Assembly (NCBI RefSeq): GCF_000425065.1
Contig: NZ_KE384301.1
Location: 203,029 to 267,028, forward strand
Source of the DNA: Actinomadura rifamycini DSM 43936
GTDB lineage: Bacteria > Actinomycetota > Actinomycetes > Streptosporangiales > Streptosporangiaceae
Length of the DNA stretch: 64,000 bases
Reading direction: 5' to 3'
Shown: positions 19,824 to 29,119 of the stretch, piece by piece
Numbering within the stretch: position 1 is the first letter of the stretch
Layout of the letters: every line of letters starts with the position of its first letter
Notes under the pieces: model-generated
What the model was told of the DNA's origin: nothing
Seen by the model: the letters and a program-made list of their open reading frames with translations, nothing else
Database searches by the model: none
Program-made: the position numbers and the translations under genes

Positions 19824-19848
19824 CCCGCCGGCGGGGCCGCGGCGGCCG

Positions 19849-22347
19849 TCAGGCCCCGGCGCGCTCCACGACGACCGCCCACTCCTCGAGCAGGGCCTGC
19901 GCGGCGTCCGCGTCGGGCCCCTCCGCCCACAGGTGCGTGACGGGCTCGGACGGGTCGGGCAGGACGAGCGCCCAGCGGCCGTCGTCCTCGACGACGCGGA
20001 CGCCGTCGGTGGTGTCGACCGTCCGGGCGCCCGCGGCCTCCACGATGTGCCGCATGACGCTGCCCTTCGCGGCCCACGGCGTCGGGACGGACCGGCGCAG
20101 CAGGTGCGCGTCGGGGATGCGGCGGTCGATCTGCGAGAGCGTCAGCCGGGTGCGGGCGACGAGCCCGACGAGGCGGACGAACGCCGCGATCCCGTCCACG
20201 GTGCCGCTGAACTCCGGCATGAGGAACCCGCCGCGGCCGTCCCCCGCGAAGATCACCCCGGGCCGGGCGGCGGCCTTGGTGAGGACGTCCTGCGACGTGG
20301 AGGTCCACTCGACCTGGACGCCGTGGAACCGGCACACCTGCTCGGCGACGCGGGTCGTGGTGACGGGCAGCGCGACCCGCCCGCCGCGCCGCTCGGCGGC
20401 CACCAGGTCGAGCATGACCAGCAGCGCGCGGTCGTCCCCGACCAGCCGCCCGTTCTCGTCCACCAGGGAGATCCGCTCCCCCACCGGGTCGAACCGGACG
20501 CCGAACGCGGCCCGCGCCGACGACACCAGCTCGCCGAGCCGCTCCAGGTCGCGCATCCGCTCGGCGAGGGTCTCGGTGGGGTTGGCCTCGTCCAGGCCGT
20601 GGTTGCGGGTGAGGACCTCCACGCCGATCTGCCCCAGCAGGGCGGGCAGGACGAGCGAGGACACCCCGCCCGCGCAGTCCAGGACGATCTTGAGCCCGGC
20701 CTCGCGGACGCCGCTGATGTCGACGCCGCGCAGCAGCTCGCGGATGTAGGTCTCGACGACGCGCGGCGGGTAGGTCAGCTCGGCGATCTCGCCGGGGAAC
20801 GCGCGCCGGTACTCCTGGCGGCCGAACACCCGCTCGAGCTTGCGCTGCGCGGCCTGCGACAGGTCGGCGCCGCCGGGGTCCAGGAAGAGGATGTCGACGC
20901 CCTGCGGGTCGCCGAGCGTGGTGCGGATGTAGATCCCGCCCGCCGACTCGGCGCGGCCGGTCTCGAACCGGGCGACGGTCAGCGGCGCGGCCTCCAGGTC
21001 GCGCACGTTGATCGCGCTGGACGTCAGCGCGCTGATCACCGCGCGCTTGAGCGTGCGCGCGGCCCGCGACACGTCCCGTCCGGTGACGACCGTGGCGCCC
21101 TTCTTCAGGGTGGTCGCGTAGGCGCTGGCGAGCCGCACCGCCAGCTCCGGGGTGATCTCCACGTTGATCAGGCCGGACACGCCGCGCGGCCCGAACAGGT
21201 TGCGCTGCCCCCGCGACTCCCAGATGACGCTGGTGTTGACGACGGCGCCGGCCTCGATCGTCTTGAACGGGTAGACCTTCACGCCGCTGGAGACGTACGC
21301 CTCGGCCTCGATGACGCACTCGTCGCCGACGACCGCGCCCTCCTCGACGCGCGCGCCCGTCATGATGTCGGTGTTCTTGCCGATCACGCAGCCGCGCAGG
21401 TTCGTGGAGGGCGCGACGAACACGTTGTCGTGGACGACGGCGCGGTGCAGGAAGGCGCCTTCCTTCACGACGACGTTGCTGCCGAGCACCGTGTACTCGC
21501 GCAGTTCGACGCCCGCCTCGACCTTCGCGTAGTCGCCGATGTACAGCGGCCCCTTCAGGACGGCCTCGGCGTCGACCTCGGCGCCCTCGGCGACCCACAC
21601 GCCGGGCGACATCTCGAACCCGCCGAGGTCGATCCCGACCTGCCCCGACAGCATGTCGGCCTGCGCCTTCAGGTAGCTCTCGTGGGTGCCGACGTCCTCC
21701 CAGTAGCAGTCGGCGACGTACCCGAACAGCGGCGCGCCCGCGGCGAGCAGCTCGGGGAACACGTCGCCGGACCAGTCGACCGACTCCCCCGGCGCGACGT
21801 GCTCGAGGACCTCCGGCTCCATGACGTAGATGCCGGTGTTGACGGTGTCGGAGAACACCTGCCCCCACGTCGGCTTCTCCAGGAACCGCTGCACGCGGCC
21901 TTCGTCGTCCACGATGATGATCCCGAACTCCAGGGGGTTCGGGACCCGCTTGAGCCCGATGGTGACGAGGGCGCCGTTCTCCTCGTGGAAGCGCACCATG
22001 TCGGTCAGGTCGATGTCGGTGAGCGCGTCTCCCGAGATGACGAGGAACCGGTCGTCGCGCAGCGCCTCCTCGGCGTTCTTGACGCTGCCGGCGGTGCCGA
22101 GCGGGATCTCCTCGGTGGCGTAGCTCAGCGACATGCCGAGCTCCTCGCCGTCGCCGAAGTAGTTGCGGATGAGCGCGGCCAGGAACTGGACGGTGACGAC
22201 GGTCTCGGTGAACCCGTGCCGCTTCAGCAGGCGCAGCACGTGCTCCATGATGGGCCGGTTGACGAGCGGGAGCAGGGGCTTCGGCTGGTTGGCGGTCATC
22301 GGACGCAGCCGCGTCCCCTCGCCTCCCGCCATCACGACGGCCTTCAT
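19849..22347 (-). CDS. manC: Mannose-1-phosphate guanylyltransferase with degenerate PMM domain
   Basis: An 832-residue protein. The N-terminal nucleotidyltransferase (about 1-235) starts MKAVVMAGGEGTRLRPMT, and WEDVGTHESYLKAQ marks its end. Left-handed beta-helix repeats follow (about 250-370). The C-terminal half has phosphomannomutase architecture, but the PMM active-site serine loop (TASHNP in active enzymes) reads TGRAESAGGIYIRT, and no DGDxDR metal loop is seen. It should make GDP-mannose for glycoconjugates; the mutase half is probably inactive. The start overlaps the end of the upstream phosphatidyltransferase by 4 bases (ATGA). Streptomyces has the same gene pair, from memory. Confidence 0.85.
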   Translation of the reverse strand: MKAVVMAGGEGTRLRPMTANQPKPLLPLVNRPIMEHVLRLLKRHGFTETVVTVQFLAALIRNYFGDGEELGMSLSYATEEIPLGTAGSVKNAEEALRDDRFLVISGDALTDIDLTDMVRFHEENGALVTIGLKRVPNPLEFGIIIVDDEGRVQRFLEKPTWGQVFSDTVNTGIYVMEPEVLEHVAPGESVDWSGDVFPELLAAGAPLFGYVADCYWEDVGTHESYLKAQADMLSGQVGIDLGGFEMSPGVWVAEGAEVDAEAVLKGPLYIGDYAKVEAGVELREYTVLGSNVVVKEGAFLHRAVVHDNVFVAPSTNLRGCVIGKNTDIMTGARVEEGAVVGDECVIEAEAYVSSGVKVYPFKTIEAGAVVNTSVIWESRGQRNLFGPRGVSGLINVEITPELAVRLASAYATTLKKGATVVTGRDVSRAARTLKRAVISALTSSAINVRDLEAAPLTVARFETGRAESAGGIYIRTTLGDPQGVDILFLDPGGADLSQAAQRKLERVFGRQEYRRAFPGEIAELTYPPRVVETYIRELLRGVDISGVREAGLKIVLDCAGGVSSLVLPALLGQIGVEVLTRNHGLDEANPTETLAERMRDLERLGELVSSARAAFGVRFDPVGERISLVDENGRLVGDDRALLVMLDLVAAERRGGRVALPVTTTRVAEQVCRFHGVQVEWTSTSQDVLTKAAARPGVIFAGDGRGGFLMPEFSGTVDGIAAFVRLVGLVARTRLTLSQIDRRIPDAHLLRRSVPTPWAAKGSVMRHIVEAAGARTVDTTDGVRVVEDDGRWALVLPDPSEPVTHLWAEGPDADAAQALLEEWAVVVERAGA

Positions 22348-23081
22348 CGGGGGGTCTCCGCTCCCTTCTGGCCGCCGGCCGGGGGGCCCGCGGCGGGGGC
22401 GCGCGACGGATCGCGCGAGGGGCCGCCCGGCGGACCGGACGCGTCCCCGGCCGGCGGCCCCGGCGGCGAGCCGCGGCCGGCCGACATGAGTCGCCGCGTC
22501 TGCGCCCAGTAAAGGACGGCCGCCCACCAGTACAGGGCCGTCCCCCAGATCGCGAACGACCAGCCGATGATCTTCGCCGCGGTCGCCGCGCCGCCGTCGT
22601 GGTCGCCCAGCAGCAGCAGCGGGAACGCGTACAGCAGGCAGAACGTCGCCGTCTTGCCGATGAAGTGGACCGGGAGCGTCCCGTTGTAGCCGAGCCGCCG
22701 GACGAGCGGCGCGATCGGCACGATCGCGACCTCGCGCGCGACCAGCAGCGCGACCAGCCACAGCGGGATGATCTCGCGGATGGTGAGCCCGACGAGGGTG
22801 GCGAGGATGTAGAGCCGGTCCGCGGCGGGGTCCAGGACCATGCCGAGCCTGCTGGTCTGGTTCAGCGCCCGCGCCAGCTTGCCGTCCAGCCAGTCCGACA
22901 GCCCGGCCGCCACCAGCAGGCCGAGCGCCCACCAGTCGGCCTCGACCAGGACCAGCCACAGGAACAGCGGGACGCCCACGAGCCGCGCCATGCTGAGCAC
23001 ATTGGGCACCGTGAAGACCCGTTCGGCCGCCTCGGACGTCGTCCCCGTCTCCGTGCTCACCGGCGCGCTCGCCTCCCCCAT
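22344..23081 (-). CDS. CDP-alcohol phosphatidyltransferase (PgsA-like)
   Basis: A 245-residue membrane enzyme that transfers a phosphatidyl group from CDP-diacylglycerol to an alcohol. The family signature is complete (DWLDGKLAR, eight residues, then GMVLDPAADR). About six hydrophobic helices are present and the C-terminus is a Pro/Gly/Ala-rich cytosolic tail of about 40 residues. The acceptor (glycerol-phosphate, inositol-phosphate or other) cannot be read from sequence. Mycobacterial pgsA2 occupies a similar position. The start is uncertain: ATG 23081 is the most conservative choice, ATGs at 23111 and 23135 are possible. It overlaps manC by 4 bases. Confidence 0.85.
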   Translation of the reverse strand: MGEASAPVSTETGTTSEAAERVFTVPNVLSMARLVGVPLFLWLVLVEADWWALGLLVAAGLSDWLDGKLARALNQTSRLGMVLDPAADRLYILATLVGLTIREIIPLWLVALLVAREVAIVPIAPLVRRLGYNGTLPVHFIGKTATFCLLYAFPLLLLGDHDGGAATAAKIIGWSFAIWGTALYWWAAVLYWAQTRRLMSAGRGSPPGPPAGDASGPPGGPSRDPSRAPAAGPPAGGQKGAETPR

Positions 23082-23172
23082 GCCCTTGATGTTGACCTTA
23101 CAGGTCAGCATTGGAAAGACCCCGGCGCGGATCATGTGAGGGCGGTTACGTCGCGCGGAGCGTCCCCCGAGG

Positions 23173-24519
23173 TCAGGAAGAGGTGTCGGCGGAGGTTTCG
23201 ACGGCGCTGTCGACGGCGCTGTCGACGGGGGTGCCGGCGGGAGCGGCCGGACGGCCCGCGGGGAGGACCGCGGTGACCGCGAACCCGCCGCCGGGGGCGG
23301 GCCCGGCGTCGAGCGTCCCGCCGACGCTGCGGGCCCGCTCGATCATGCCGAGCACACCGAAGCCGGAAGGCCCGCCCCCGCCGCCCCCGGGTCCGCCGGA
23401 CGGGTCCGCGGCGAGGCCGCGCCCGTCGTCGGCGACCCGCACGACGAGGTCGCCGCCGGCGCGGGTGAGGCTCACGTCCGCCGACGCCGCGCCCGCGTGC
23501 TTGACGACGTTGGTCAGCGCCTCCTGGACGATCCGGTAGGCGGCGACGCCCACGTCGGGCGGCGGGCGCTCCCCGGCGGGCCCGGCCGACCCGTCCGCGA
23601 ACGTCACCCGGAGCCCGCCGCCGCGGGCGGCCGCCACCAGCTCGACGATCCCGTCCAGCCCCGGCGGCCGCCCGGACACGGGCGCGTCCGTCCCGCGGAG
23701 GACCTGCAGGGTGCCGCGCAGCTCGACGCGGGCGTCCCGGCACGTCGCGGCGATGCAGGCGAGCGCGTCGGCCAGCTCGGTGCGGTCCAGCGGCCGGTCC
23801 CCGCGGACGAGGTGGGCGGCGGCGCCGGCCTGCACCCCGATCACGGTGATGCTGTGCGCGAGGAGGTCGTGCAGGTCGCGGGCGATGCGCAGCCGCTCCT
23901 CGGCGACGCGGCGCCGGGCCTCCTCCTCGCGGGTCCGCTCGGCCCGCTCGGCGCGCTCGGTGATCGCCGCGAGCCGGGCCCGGTGCGACCGCCAGACCTG
24001 CACCGCGATCACCACCGCGACCACGGCCTCGATCACCGCGATCTGCTCCCGGACGCCGCTCCCCCCGGCCCGCATCGCCATCCCGATGACGCAGATCCCC
24101 AGCAGGGACGCGACCGCGCCGAGCACGACCCGCACGCGCCGGCCGAACACGGCGTAGGCGAACAGCGCGATGACCTCGGCCGGGACGAGCGCGTGGTGCT
24201 GGTACTGCAGCAGGTGGTACGCCAGCGCCAGGGCGACCAGGACCGCGAGCCCGGGGGCCGGGCGGCGCCGGATGGCGGCCAGCGGGAGGTGCGCGGCGGC
24301 GAGCAGCACGGCGCCGGGCGCGTCGAGGGGCCGCACGCCCGGCCACGCCAGGGCCGCGGCGACGGCCGCCGCCGCCAGCAGCAGCGCGAGGACCGCGTCG
24401 CGCGCGGCGGTCCCGCCGCGGGCGCCGGTCCCGCCGCCCACGAGGCGCTTCGGAAGTCCGCCGAGCCGGGAGAGGGTCACCACGCGACCATCTTCCCCGA
24501 CCGCCCGCGATCCGCGCAT
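23173..24519 (-). CDS. Orphan sensor histidine kinase (HisKA_3)
   Basis: A 448-residue sensor kinase. The N-terminal half has about five hydrophobic segments (about 40-165), followed by a charged coiled-coil (ERAERAERTREEEARRRVAE). The HisKA_3 box is RIARDLHDLLAHSITVIGVQ. The HATPase has an N-box (ALTNVVKHAG), then VADDGRGL and a Gly-rich lid. The tail has small repeats (PVDSAVDSAVETSADTSS). The ATG at 24519 has GGAG ten bases upstream; a GTG at 24483 is also plausible. No response regulator lies beside it, which is unusual for this class. Confidence 0.88.
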   Translation of the reverse strand: MRGSRAVGEDGRVVTLSRLGGLPKRLVGGGTGARGGTAARDAVLALLLAAAAVAAALAWPGVRPLDAPGAVLLAAAHLPLAAIRRRPAPGLAVLVALALAYHLLQYQHHALVPAEVIALFAYAVFGRRVRVVLGAVASLLGICVIGMAMRAGGSGVREQIAVIEAVVAVVIAVQVWRSHRARLAAITERAERAERTREEEARRRVAEERLRIARDLHDLLAHSITVIGVQAGAAAHLVRGDRPLDRTELADALACIAATCRDARVELRGTLQVLRGTDAPVSGRPPGLDGIVELVAAARGGGLRVTFADGSAGPAGERPPPDVGVAAYRIVQEALTNVVKHAGAASADVSLTRAGGDLVVRVADDGRGLAADPSGGPGGGGGGPSGFGVLGMIERARSVGGTLDAGPAPGGGFAVTAVLPAGRPAAPAGTPVDSAVDSAVETSADTSS

Positions 24520-24755
24520 CCGGCCCGCTCCGGAGGCGGCGCACCGGGTTTGAGCGGCGGCGCGGCGTGGAATGTCCCTGACGGCGCAGATGTTGGCAAA
24601 CGGGACAGCTTAGCAGCGTCATGCGTACGGCGATCACGTTTTAGAGTGAGAAGGCCGCTTGAGGCCGTGGCGTCCCGGCAATGGGGCCGCGGGAGGTGAA
24701 CGTCTCGGTCGCCGGCGTACCCGCACGATCACCGTTCGCCGAAAGGAACCACCAC

Positions 24756-26132
24756 ATGCCCCTGTCCCCCCGTCTGCCCGGCTCGCCCGACGTCCTGGCC
24801 GCGCTCGAGGAGACCTACGACGGCGTCCTGCGCCGCGACCCCGGCGAGCCGGAGTTCCACCAGGCCGTCCACGAGGTGCTCGAGTCGCTGCCCGCCGTGC
24901 TGTCCGCGCGGCCGCGGCTGGCCGCGAGCAGGCTGATCGAGCGGCTGATCGAGCCCGAGCGGCAGATCATGTTCCGCGTACCGTGGCAGGACGACGCCGG
25001 CCGGGTGCACGTCAACCGCGGCTTCCGCGTCGAGTTCAACGGCGCGCTCGGCCCGTACAAAGGCGGCCTGCGGTTCCACCCCACGGTGAACCTGGGGATC
25101 GTGAAGTTCCTCGGCTTCGAGCAGATCTTCAAGAACGCGCTCACCGGGCTCGGCATCGGCGGCGGCAAGGGCGGCAGCGACTTCGACCCGCACGGGCGGT
25201 CCGACGACGAGATCATGCGGTTCTGCCAGTCGTTCATGACCGAGCTGTACCGGCACGTGGGCGAGCACACCGACGTCCCGGCGGGCGACATCGGCGTCGG
25301 CGGCCGCGAGATCGGCTTCCTGTTCGGCCAGTACCGGCGCGTCACCAACCGCTGGGAGGCCGGCGTCCTCACCGGCAAGGGGCAGGGCTGGGGCGGCTCC
25401 GCGGGCCGCACCGAGGCGACCGGGTACGGCAGCGTCCTGTTCACCGCCGAGATGCTGAAGCGGCGCGGCGAGGACCTCGACGGGCAGCAGGTCGTGGTGT
25501 CCGGGTCCGGCAACGTCGCCATCTACTCGATCGAGAAGGCGCAGGCGCTCGGCGCGAACGTCATCACCGTGTCCGACTCGGGCGGCTACGTCGTCGACGA
25601 GAAGGGCATCGACCTCGACCTGCTCAAGCACGTCAAGGAGGTCGACCGGGGCCGCGTCTCCGACTACGCGGAGCTGCGCGGCGCCTCGGCCCGGTTCGTC
25701 CCGGCGGGGCGGGTCTGGGACGTGCCGGCCGACATCGCGCTGCCGTCGGCGACCCAGAACGAGCTGGACGCCGAGTCCGCCCGGATCCTCGTCCGCAACG
25801 GGGTGAAGGCGGTGGCGGAGGGCGCGAACATGCCGACGACGCCCGAGGCCGTCCACATCCTGCAGGACGCCGGCGTGGCGTTCGGGCCCGGGAAGGCCGC
25901 GAACGCGGGCGGCGTGGCGGTCAGCGCGCTGGAGATGCGGCAGAACGCGGGCCGCGAGTCATGGACGTTCTCGCAGGTCGAGAGCGAACTGGCGCGGATC
26001 ATGCGCGACATCCACGCCACCTGCTTCGAGACCGCCGAGCGGTACGGCGCCCCCGGCGACTACGTCGTCGGCGCCAACATCGCCGGCTTCGAGCGGGTCG
26101 CCGACGCGATGCTCGCGCAGGGCCTGGTCTGA
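24756..26132 (+). CDS. gdhA: NADP-specific glutamate dehydrogenase
   Basis: A 458-residue enzyme that reductively aminates 2-oxoglutarate to glutamate, assimilating ammonium. The substrate-binding segment GGLRFHPTVN and the catalytic-lysine loop GIGGGKGGSDFDP are present, followed by GDIGVGGREIGFLFGQYRR. The Rossmann motif reads VVSGSGNVAIYSIEKA. Length and motifs fit the hexameric NADP-dependent class. The ATG at 24756 has AAAGGAA upstream. It diverges from the orphan histidine kinase and appears monocistronic, followed by a strong hairpin at 26221. Confidence 0.95.
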   Translation: MPLSPRLPGSPDVLAALEETYDGVLRRDPGEPEFHQAVHEVLESLPAVLSARPRLAASRLIERLIEPERQIMFRVPWQDDAGRVHVNRGFRVEFNGALGPYKGGLRFHPTVNLGIVKFLGFEQIFKNALTGLGIGGGKGGSDFDPHGRSDDEIMRFCQSFMTELYRHVGEHTDVPAGDIGVGGREIGFLFGQYRRVTNRWEAGVLTGKGQGWGGSAGRTEATGYGSVLFTAEMLKRRGEDLDGQQVVVSGSGNVAIYSIEKAQALGANVITVSDSGGYVVDEKGIDLDLLKHVKEVDRGRVSDYAELRGASARFVPAGRVWDVPADIALPSATQNELDAESARILVRNGVKAVAEGANMPTTPEAVHILQDAGVAFGPGKAANAGGVAVSALEMRQNAGRESWTFSQVESELARIMRDIHATCFETAERYGAPGDYVVGANIAGFERVADAMLAQGLV

Positions 26133-26220
26133 CCGGTCTGGTCTGACCCGTCCCGCGTGACGGCGGGAGGAGCGCCGGCGACGGTGTAGGGCGCCGGCGG
26201 CCCGCCCGCCGCGGAACGGA

Positions 26221-26259
26221 CGCGCGTGCCGCCCCCGGTCACCGGGGGCGGCACGCGCG
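26221..26259 (+). terminator. Strong hairpin terminator after gdhA
   Basis: Perfect 18-bp arms (26221-26238 and 26242-26259) with a 3-base loop, between gdhA and the thiC leader. It is all G/C-rich with no U-run. It should insulate the riboswitch-controlled thiC gene from read-through. Confidence 0.7.
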
Positions 26260-26321
26260 CGTCTACCCCATGCTCCCCGGTTGCGGCAACGGGGGCGGCA
26301 GGGGTTACCGTCGATCACGAC

Positions 26322-26412
26322 CGACGCGGGGGCCCGGCGAACCGGGCTGAGATAGCGGCTGGCACGGCCGCTGACCGCATGAACCTGACCGGGTAATGCC
26401 GGCGTAGGGAGA
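26322..26412 (+). ncRNA. TPP riboswitch (THI element) upstream of thiC
   Basis: The conserved core is plain: GCGGGGGCCCG, then CCGGGCTGAGATAGC, then GACCGCATGAACCTGACCGG and GTAATGCCGGCGTAGGGAG. It ends about 10 bases before the GTG of thiC, so thiamine pyrophosphate probably blocks ribosome access. Confidence 0.95.
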
Positions 26413-26421
26413 GATCGAGTC

Positions 26422-28155
26422 GTGAACGAATCTGTGGTTCAGGCCGCCCGCAAGACGTACCTGCAGGGCTCCCGGCCCGATGTGCGGGTGCCGATGCGGG
26501 AGGTGCCGCTGACCAACGGCGACGCCGTGGTCCTGTACGACACGTCGGGACCGTACACCGACCCCGCCTTCGAGACCGACGTCCGCCGGGGCCTGCCGGC
26601 CCTGCGGGACGCGTGGATCGCCGAGCGCGGCGACACCGCCGCCTACGACGGGCGCGCCGCGCGCCCCGAGGACGACGGGCGCCGGTCCGGCGATCCGATG
26701 CGGGAGGGCGCGGCGTTCCCCGCGCGGCGGCCGCGCCGGGCGTCCGGCGGGGCCGTCACCCAGCGCGCCTACGCGCGGCGCGGGGAGATCACGCCCGAGA
26801 TGGAGTTCGTCGCGCTGCGCGAGGGCGTCGCGCCGGAGTTCGTCCGGGACGAGCTGGCGGCGGGCCGCGCGGTGCTGCCGGCGAACGTCAACCATCCCGA
26901 GATCGAGCCGATGATCATCGGCCGGAACTTCCTGGTGAAGGTGAACGCCAACATCGGGAACTCGGCGGTGGCGTCCTCGATCGAGGACGAGGTGGAGAAG
27001 ATGACGTGGGCGACCCGGTGGGGCGCCGACACGATCATGGACCTGTCGACGGGCCGCGACATCCACACCACCCGCGAGTGGATCCTGCGGAACTCGCCCG
27101 TCCCGGTGGGGACCGTCCCGCTGTACCAGGCGGTGGAGAAGGTCGGCGGCGACCCGGCCGAGCTGACCTGGGAGGTCTTCCGCGACACCGTGATCGAGCA
27201 GGCCGAGCAGGGCGTCGACTACATGACCGTCCACGCGGGCGTGCTGCTGCGGTACGTCCCGCTGACGGCGCGCCGCAAGACCGGCATCGTGTCGCGCGGC
27301 GGGTCGATCATGGCGGCGTGGTGCCTGGCGCACCACGAGGAGAACTTCCTGTACACGCACTTCCGGGAGCTGTGCGAGATCTTCGCTGCCTACGACGTCA
27401 CGTGGTCGCTCGGGGACGGGCTGCGGCCCGGCTCGATCGCCGACGCCAACGACGAGGCGCAGTTCGCGGAGCTGCGCACTCAGGGCGAGCTGACGCGCAT
27501 CGCGGCCGAGTACGACAACCAGGTCATGAACGAGGGGCCCGGGCACGTCCCGATGCACAAGATCAAGGAGAACGTCGACCTCCAGCAGGAGTGGTGCGAC
27601 GGCGCCCCGTTCTACACGCTCGGGCCGCTGACCACCGACATCGCGCCCGGCTACGACCACATCACCTCGGCGATCGGCGCCGCGATGATCGGCTGGCACG
27701 GCACCGCGATGCTCTGCTACGTCACGCCGAAGGAGCATCTCGGGCTGCCCGACCGCGACGACGTCAAGGCGGGCGTGATCGCCTACAAGATCGCCGCGCA
27801 CGCGGCGGACGTCGCCAAGGGCCACCCGGGCGCGCAGGCGTGGGACGACGCGCTGTCGGACGCCCGGTTCGACTTCCGCTGGGAGGACCAGTTCAACCTG
27901 TCGCTGGACCCCGACACCGCGCGCTCCTTCCACGACGCGACGCTGCCGGCGGCCCCGGCGAAGACGGCGCACTTCTGCTCGATGTGCGGCCCGCACTTCT
28001 GCTCGATGAAGATCACCCGGGACGTCCGCCGGTACGCCGACGAGCGCGGCCTGGGCGACACCGAGGCGATCGCCGCCGGGATGCGGGAGAAGGCGGGCGA
28101 GTTCAAGGCCGCCGGGGGGCGCGTGTACCTCCCGGTCACGCCGAACGGCTCCTGA
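26422..28155 (+). CDS. thiC: Phosphomethylpyrimidine synthase ThiC
   Basis: A 577-residue radical-SAM enzyme that converts aminoimidazole ribotide to HMP-phosphate, the pyrimidine half of thiamine. The C-terminal [4Fe-4S] motif CSMCGPHFCSMK (near residue 519) is the hallmark of ThiC. The N-terminal ThiC-associated domain (MREVPLTNG) and core motifs (NEGPGHVPMHKI and SRGGSIMAAWCLAHH) are intact. The start is a GTG directly after the riboswitch. It appears alone; no other thi genes lie beside it. Confidence 0.96.
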   Translation: MNESVVQAARKTYLQGSRPDVRVPMREVPLTNGDAVVLYDTSGPYTDPAFETDVRRGLPALRDAWIAERGDTAAYDGRAARPEDDGRRSGDPMREGAAFPARRPRRASGGAVTQRAYARRGEITPEMEFVALREGVAPEFVRDELAAGRAVLPANVNHPEIEPMIIGRNFLVKVNANIGNSAVASSIEDEVEKMTWATRWGADTIMDLSTGRDIHTTREWILRNSPVPVGTVPLYQAVEKVGGDPAELTWEVFRDTVIEQAEQGVDYMTVHAGVLLRYVPLTARRKTGIVSRGGSIMAAWCLAHHEENFLYTHFRELCEIFAAYDVTWSLGDGLRPGSIADANDEAQFAELRTQGELTRIAAEYDNQVMNEGPGHVPMHKIKENVDLQQEWCDGAPFYTLGPLTTDIAPGYDHITSAIGAAMIGWHGTAMLCYVTPKEHLGLPDRDDVKAGVIAYKIAAHAADVAKGHPGAQAWDDALSDARFDFRWEDQFNLSLDPDTARSFHDATLPAAPAKTAHFCSMCGPHFCSMKITRDVRRYADERGLGDTEAIAAGMREKAGEFKAAGGRVYLPVTPNGS

Positions 28156-28462
28156 CCGGTCCGCCGATCGGGTTCGGCCGGGCTCGCTGATAGGGCTCGC
28201 CGATCGAACTCGCTGACCGGGTCCGCGGGCCGGGTCCGGCGCGGGGCGTCCACCGCTCCCGCCGGCCCGGCCCGCGGCCGTCCGCGGGGGTTCCCGGCGG
28301 CGCGGCGGGCCGCCGGCCGGCACCGGGAGCGGCACCGTCGGCGGGCACGTTGAGCTGGGCGGACGCATGGTTCCGGCAGGGCGCGGATAGTATCGAAGGA
28401 CCGTTCCAATCCGTGGGAACGGCCGTACACCGCACCCATGCCGAAAGGACAGCGGACCCAAG
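28156..28462. other. Intergenic region between thiC and the TetR gene
   Basis: About 300 bases. The first part has imperfect repeats of CTCGCTGAT/CTCGCCGAT (28175-28220) and dense GC-rich hairpins that may terminate thiC. The last part holds a palindromic operator candidate and a TAGTAT-like -10 element at 28388. I see no gene. Confidence 0.55.
28401..28422. promoter_or_regulatory. Candidate TetR operator
   Basis: CCGTTCC-N8-GGAACGG, perfect 7-bp arms, 41 bases before the TetR start and just downstream of a TAGTAT (28388-28393) that could be a -10. Position and symmetry fit TetR autoregulation. Confidence 0.5.
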
Positions 28463-29119
28463 GTGACCAGCGACGGCGCGTCCCGGCCCCGCCCCCGCGC
28501 GGAGCGGTCCGACGTGCGCCGCAACCGCGCGCGGCTGCTCGCCGCCGCGCGCGAGGTGTTCCAGCGGGAGGGCGCGGGCGCCTCGCTGGAGGCCGTCGCG
28601 CGGCGCGCCGAGGTCGGCATCGGGACCCTGTACCGGCACTTCCCCACCCGCCAGGACCTGCTCGAGGCGCTCCTCGCGGGCGCCTACGACGACCTCGCCG
28701 CGCGCGCCCGGGAGCTGGCGGACTCGCCCGCCCCGGGCGACGCCCTGCTCGCCTGGCTGCGCGCGTTCATCGCGCGGGTCACGGCGTTCCGCGGGCTGGC
28801 GGCGTCGGCCGTGGTGTCGCTGCGGGACGAGCGGTCGGCGCTGCTCGACTCCTCGCGGGCGATGCGCGCCGCGGGCCAGCGGCTGTTCGTCCGCGCGCAG
28901 CAGGCGGGCGACGTCGCCCCCGGCGCCGACTTCGCCGACGTGCTGCGGCTCGCGGGCGCCATCGCGACCGTCACCGAGCAGGAGCCCGCCGCGGCCGACC
29001 GGCTGCTGGCGCTCGCCGCCTGGGGCGTCGCGCCCCGCGCGGACGGCCCGGACGGGCCGGAAGCGTTTCGCGGGCCGCGGAACGGCGCGCCGGGCGGGCC
29101 CGGCGCGGACGGCGGCTAG
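28463..29119 (+). CDS. TetR-family transcriptional regulator
   Basis: A 218-residue regulator. The TetR DNA-binding domain (about 15-65) reads RNRARLLAAAREVFQREGAG, then ASLEAVARRAEVGIGTLYRH and FPTRQDLLEAL. The C-terminal ligand domain resembles those of regulators that govern exporters or oxidoreductases, but the ligand is unknown. A Gly/Pro-rich tail ends the protein. The GTG start gives the normal domain length. Its stop codon shares bases with the stop codon of the convergent metallophosphoesterase. No obvious target gene is adjacent apart from itself. Confidence 0.88.
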   Translation: MTSDGASRPRPRAERSDVRRNRARLLAAAREVFQREGAGASLEAVARRAEVGIGTLYRHFPTRQDLLEALLAGAYDDLAARARELADSPAPGDALLAWLRAFIARVTAFRGLAASAVVSLRDERSALLDSSRAMRAAGQRLFVRAQQAGDVAPGADFADVLRLAGAIATVTEQEPAAADRLLALAAWGVAPRADGPDGPEAFRGPRNGAPGGPGADGG

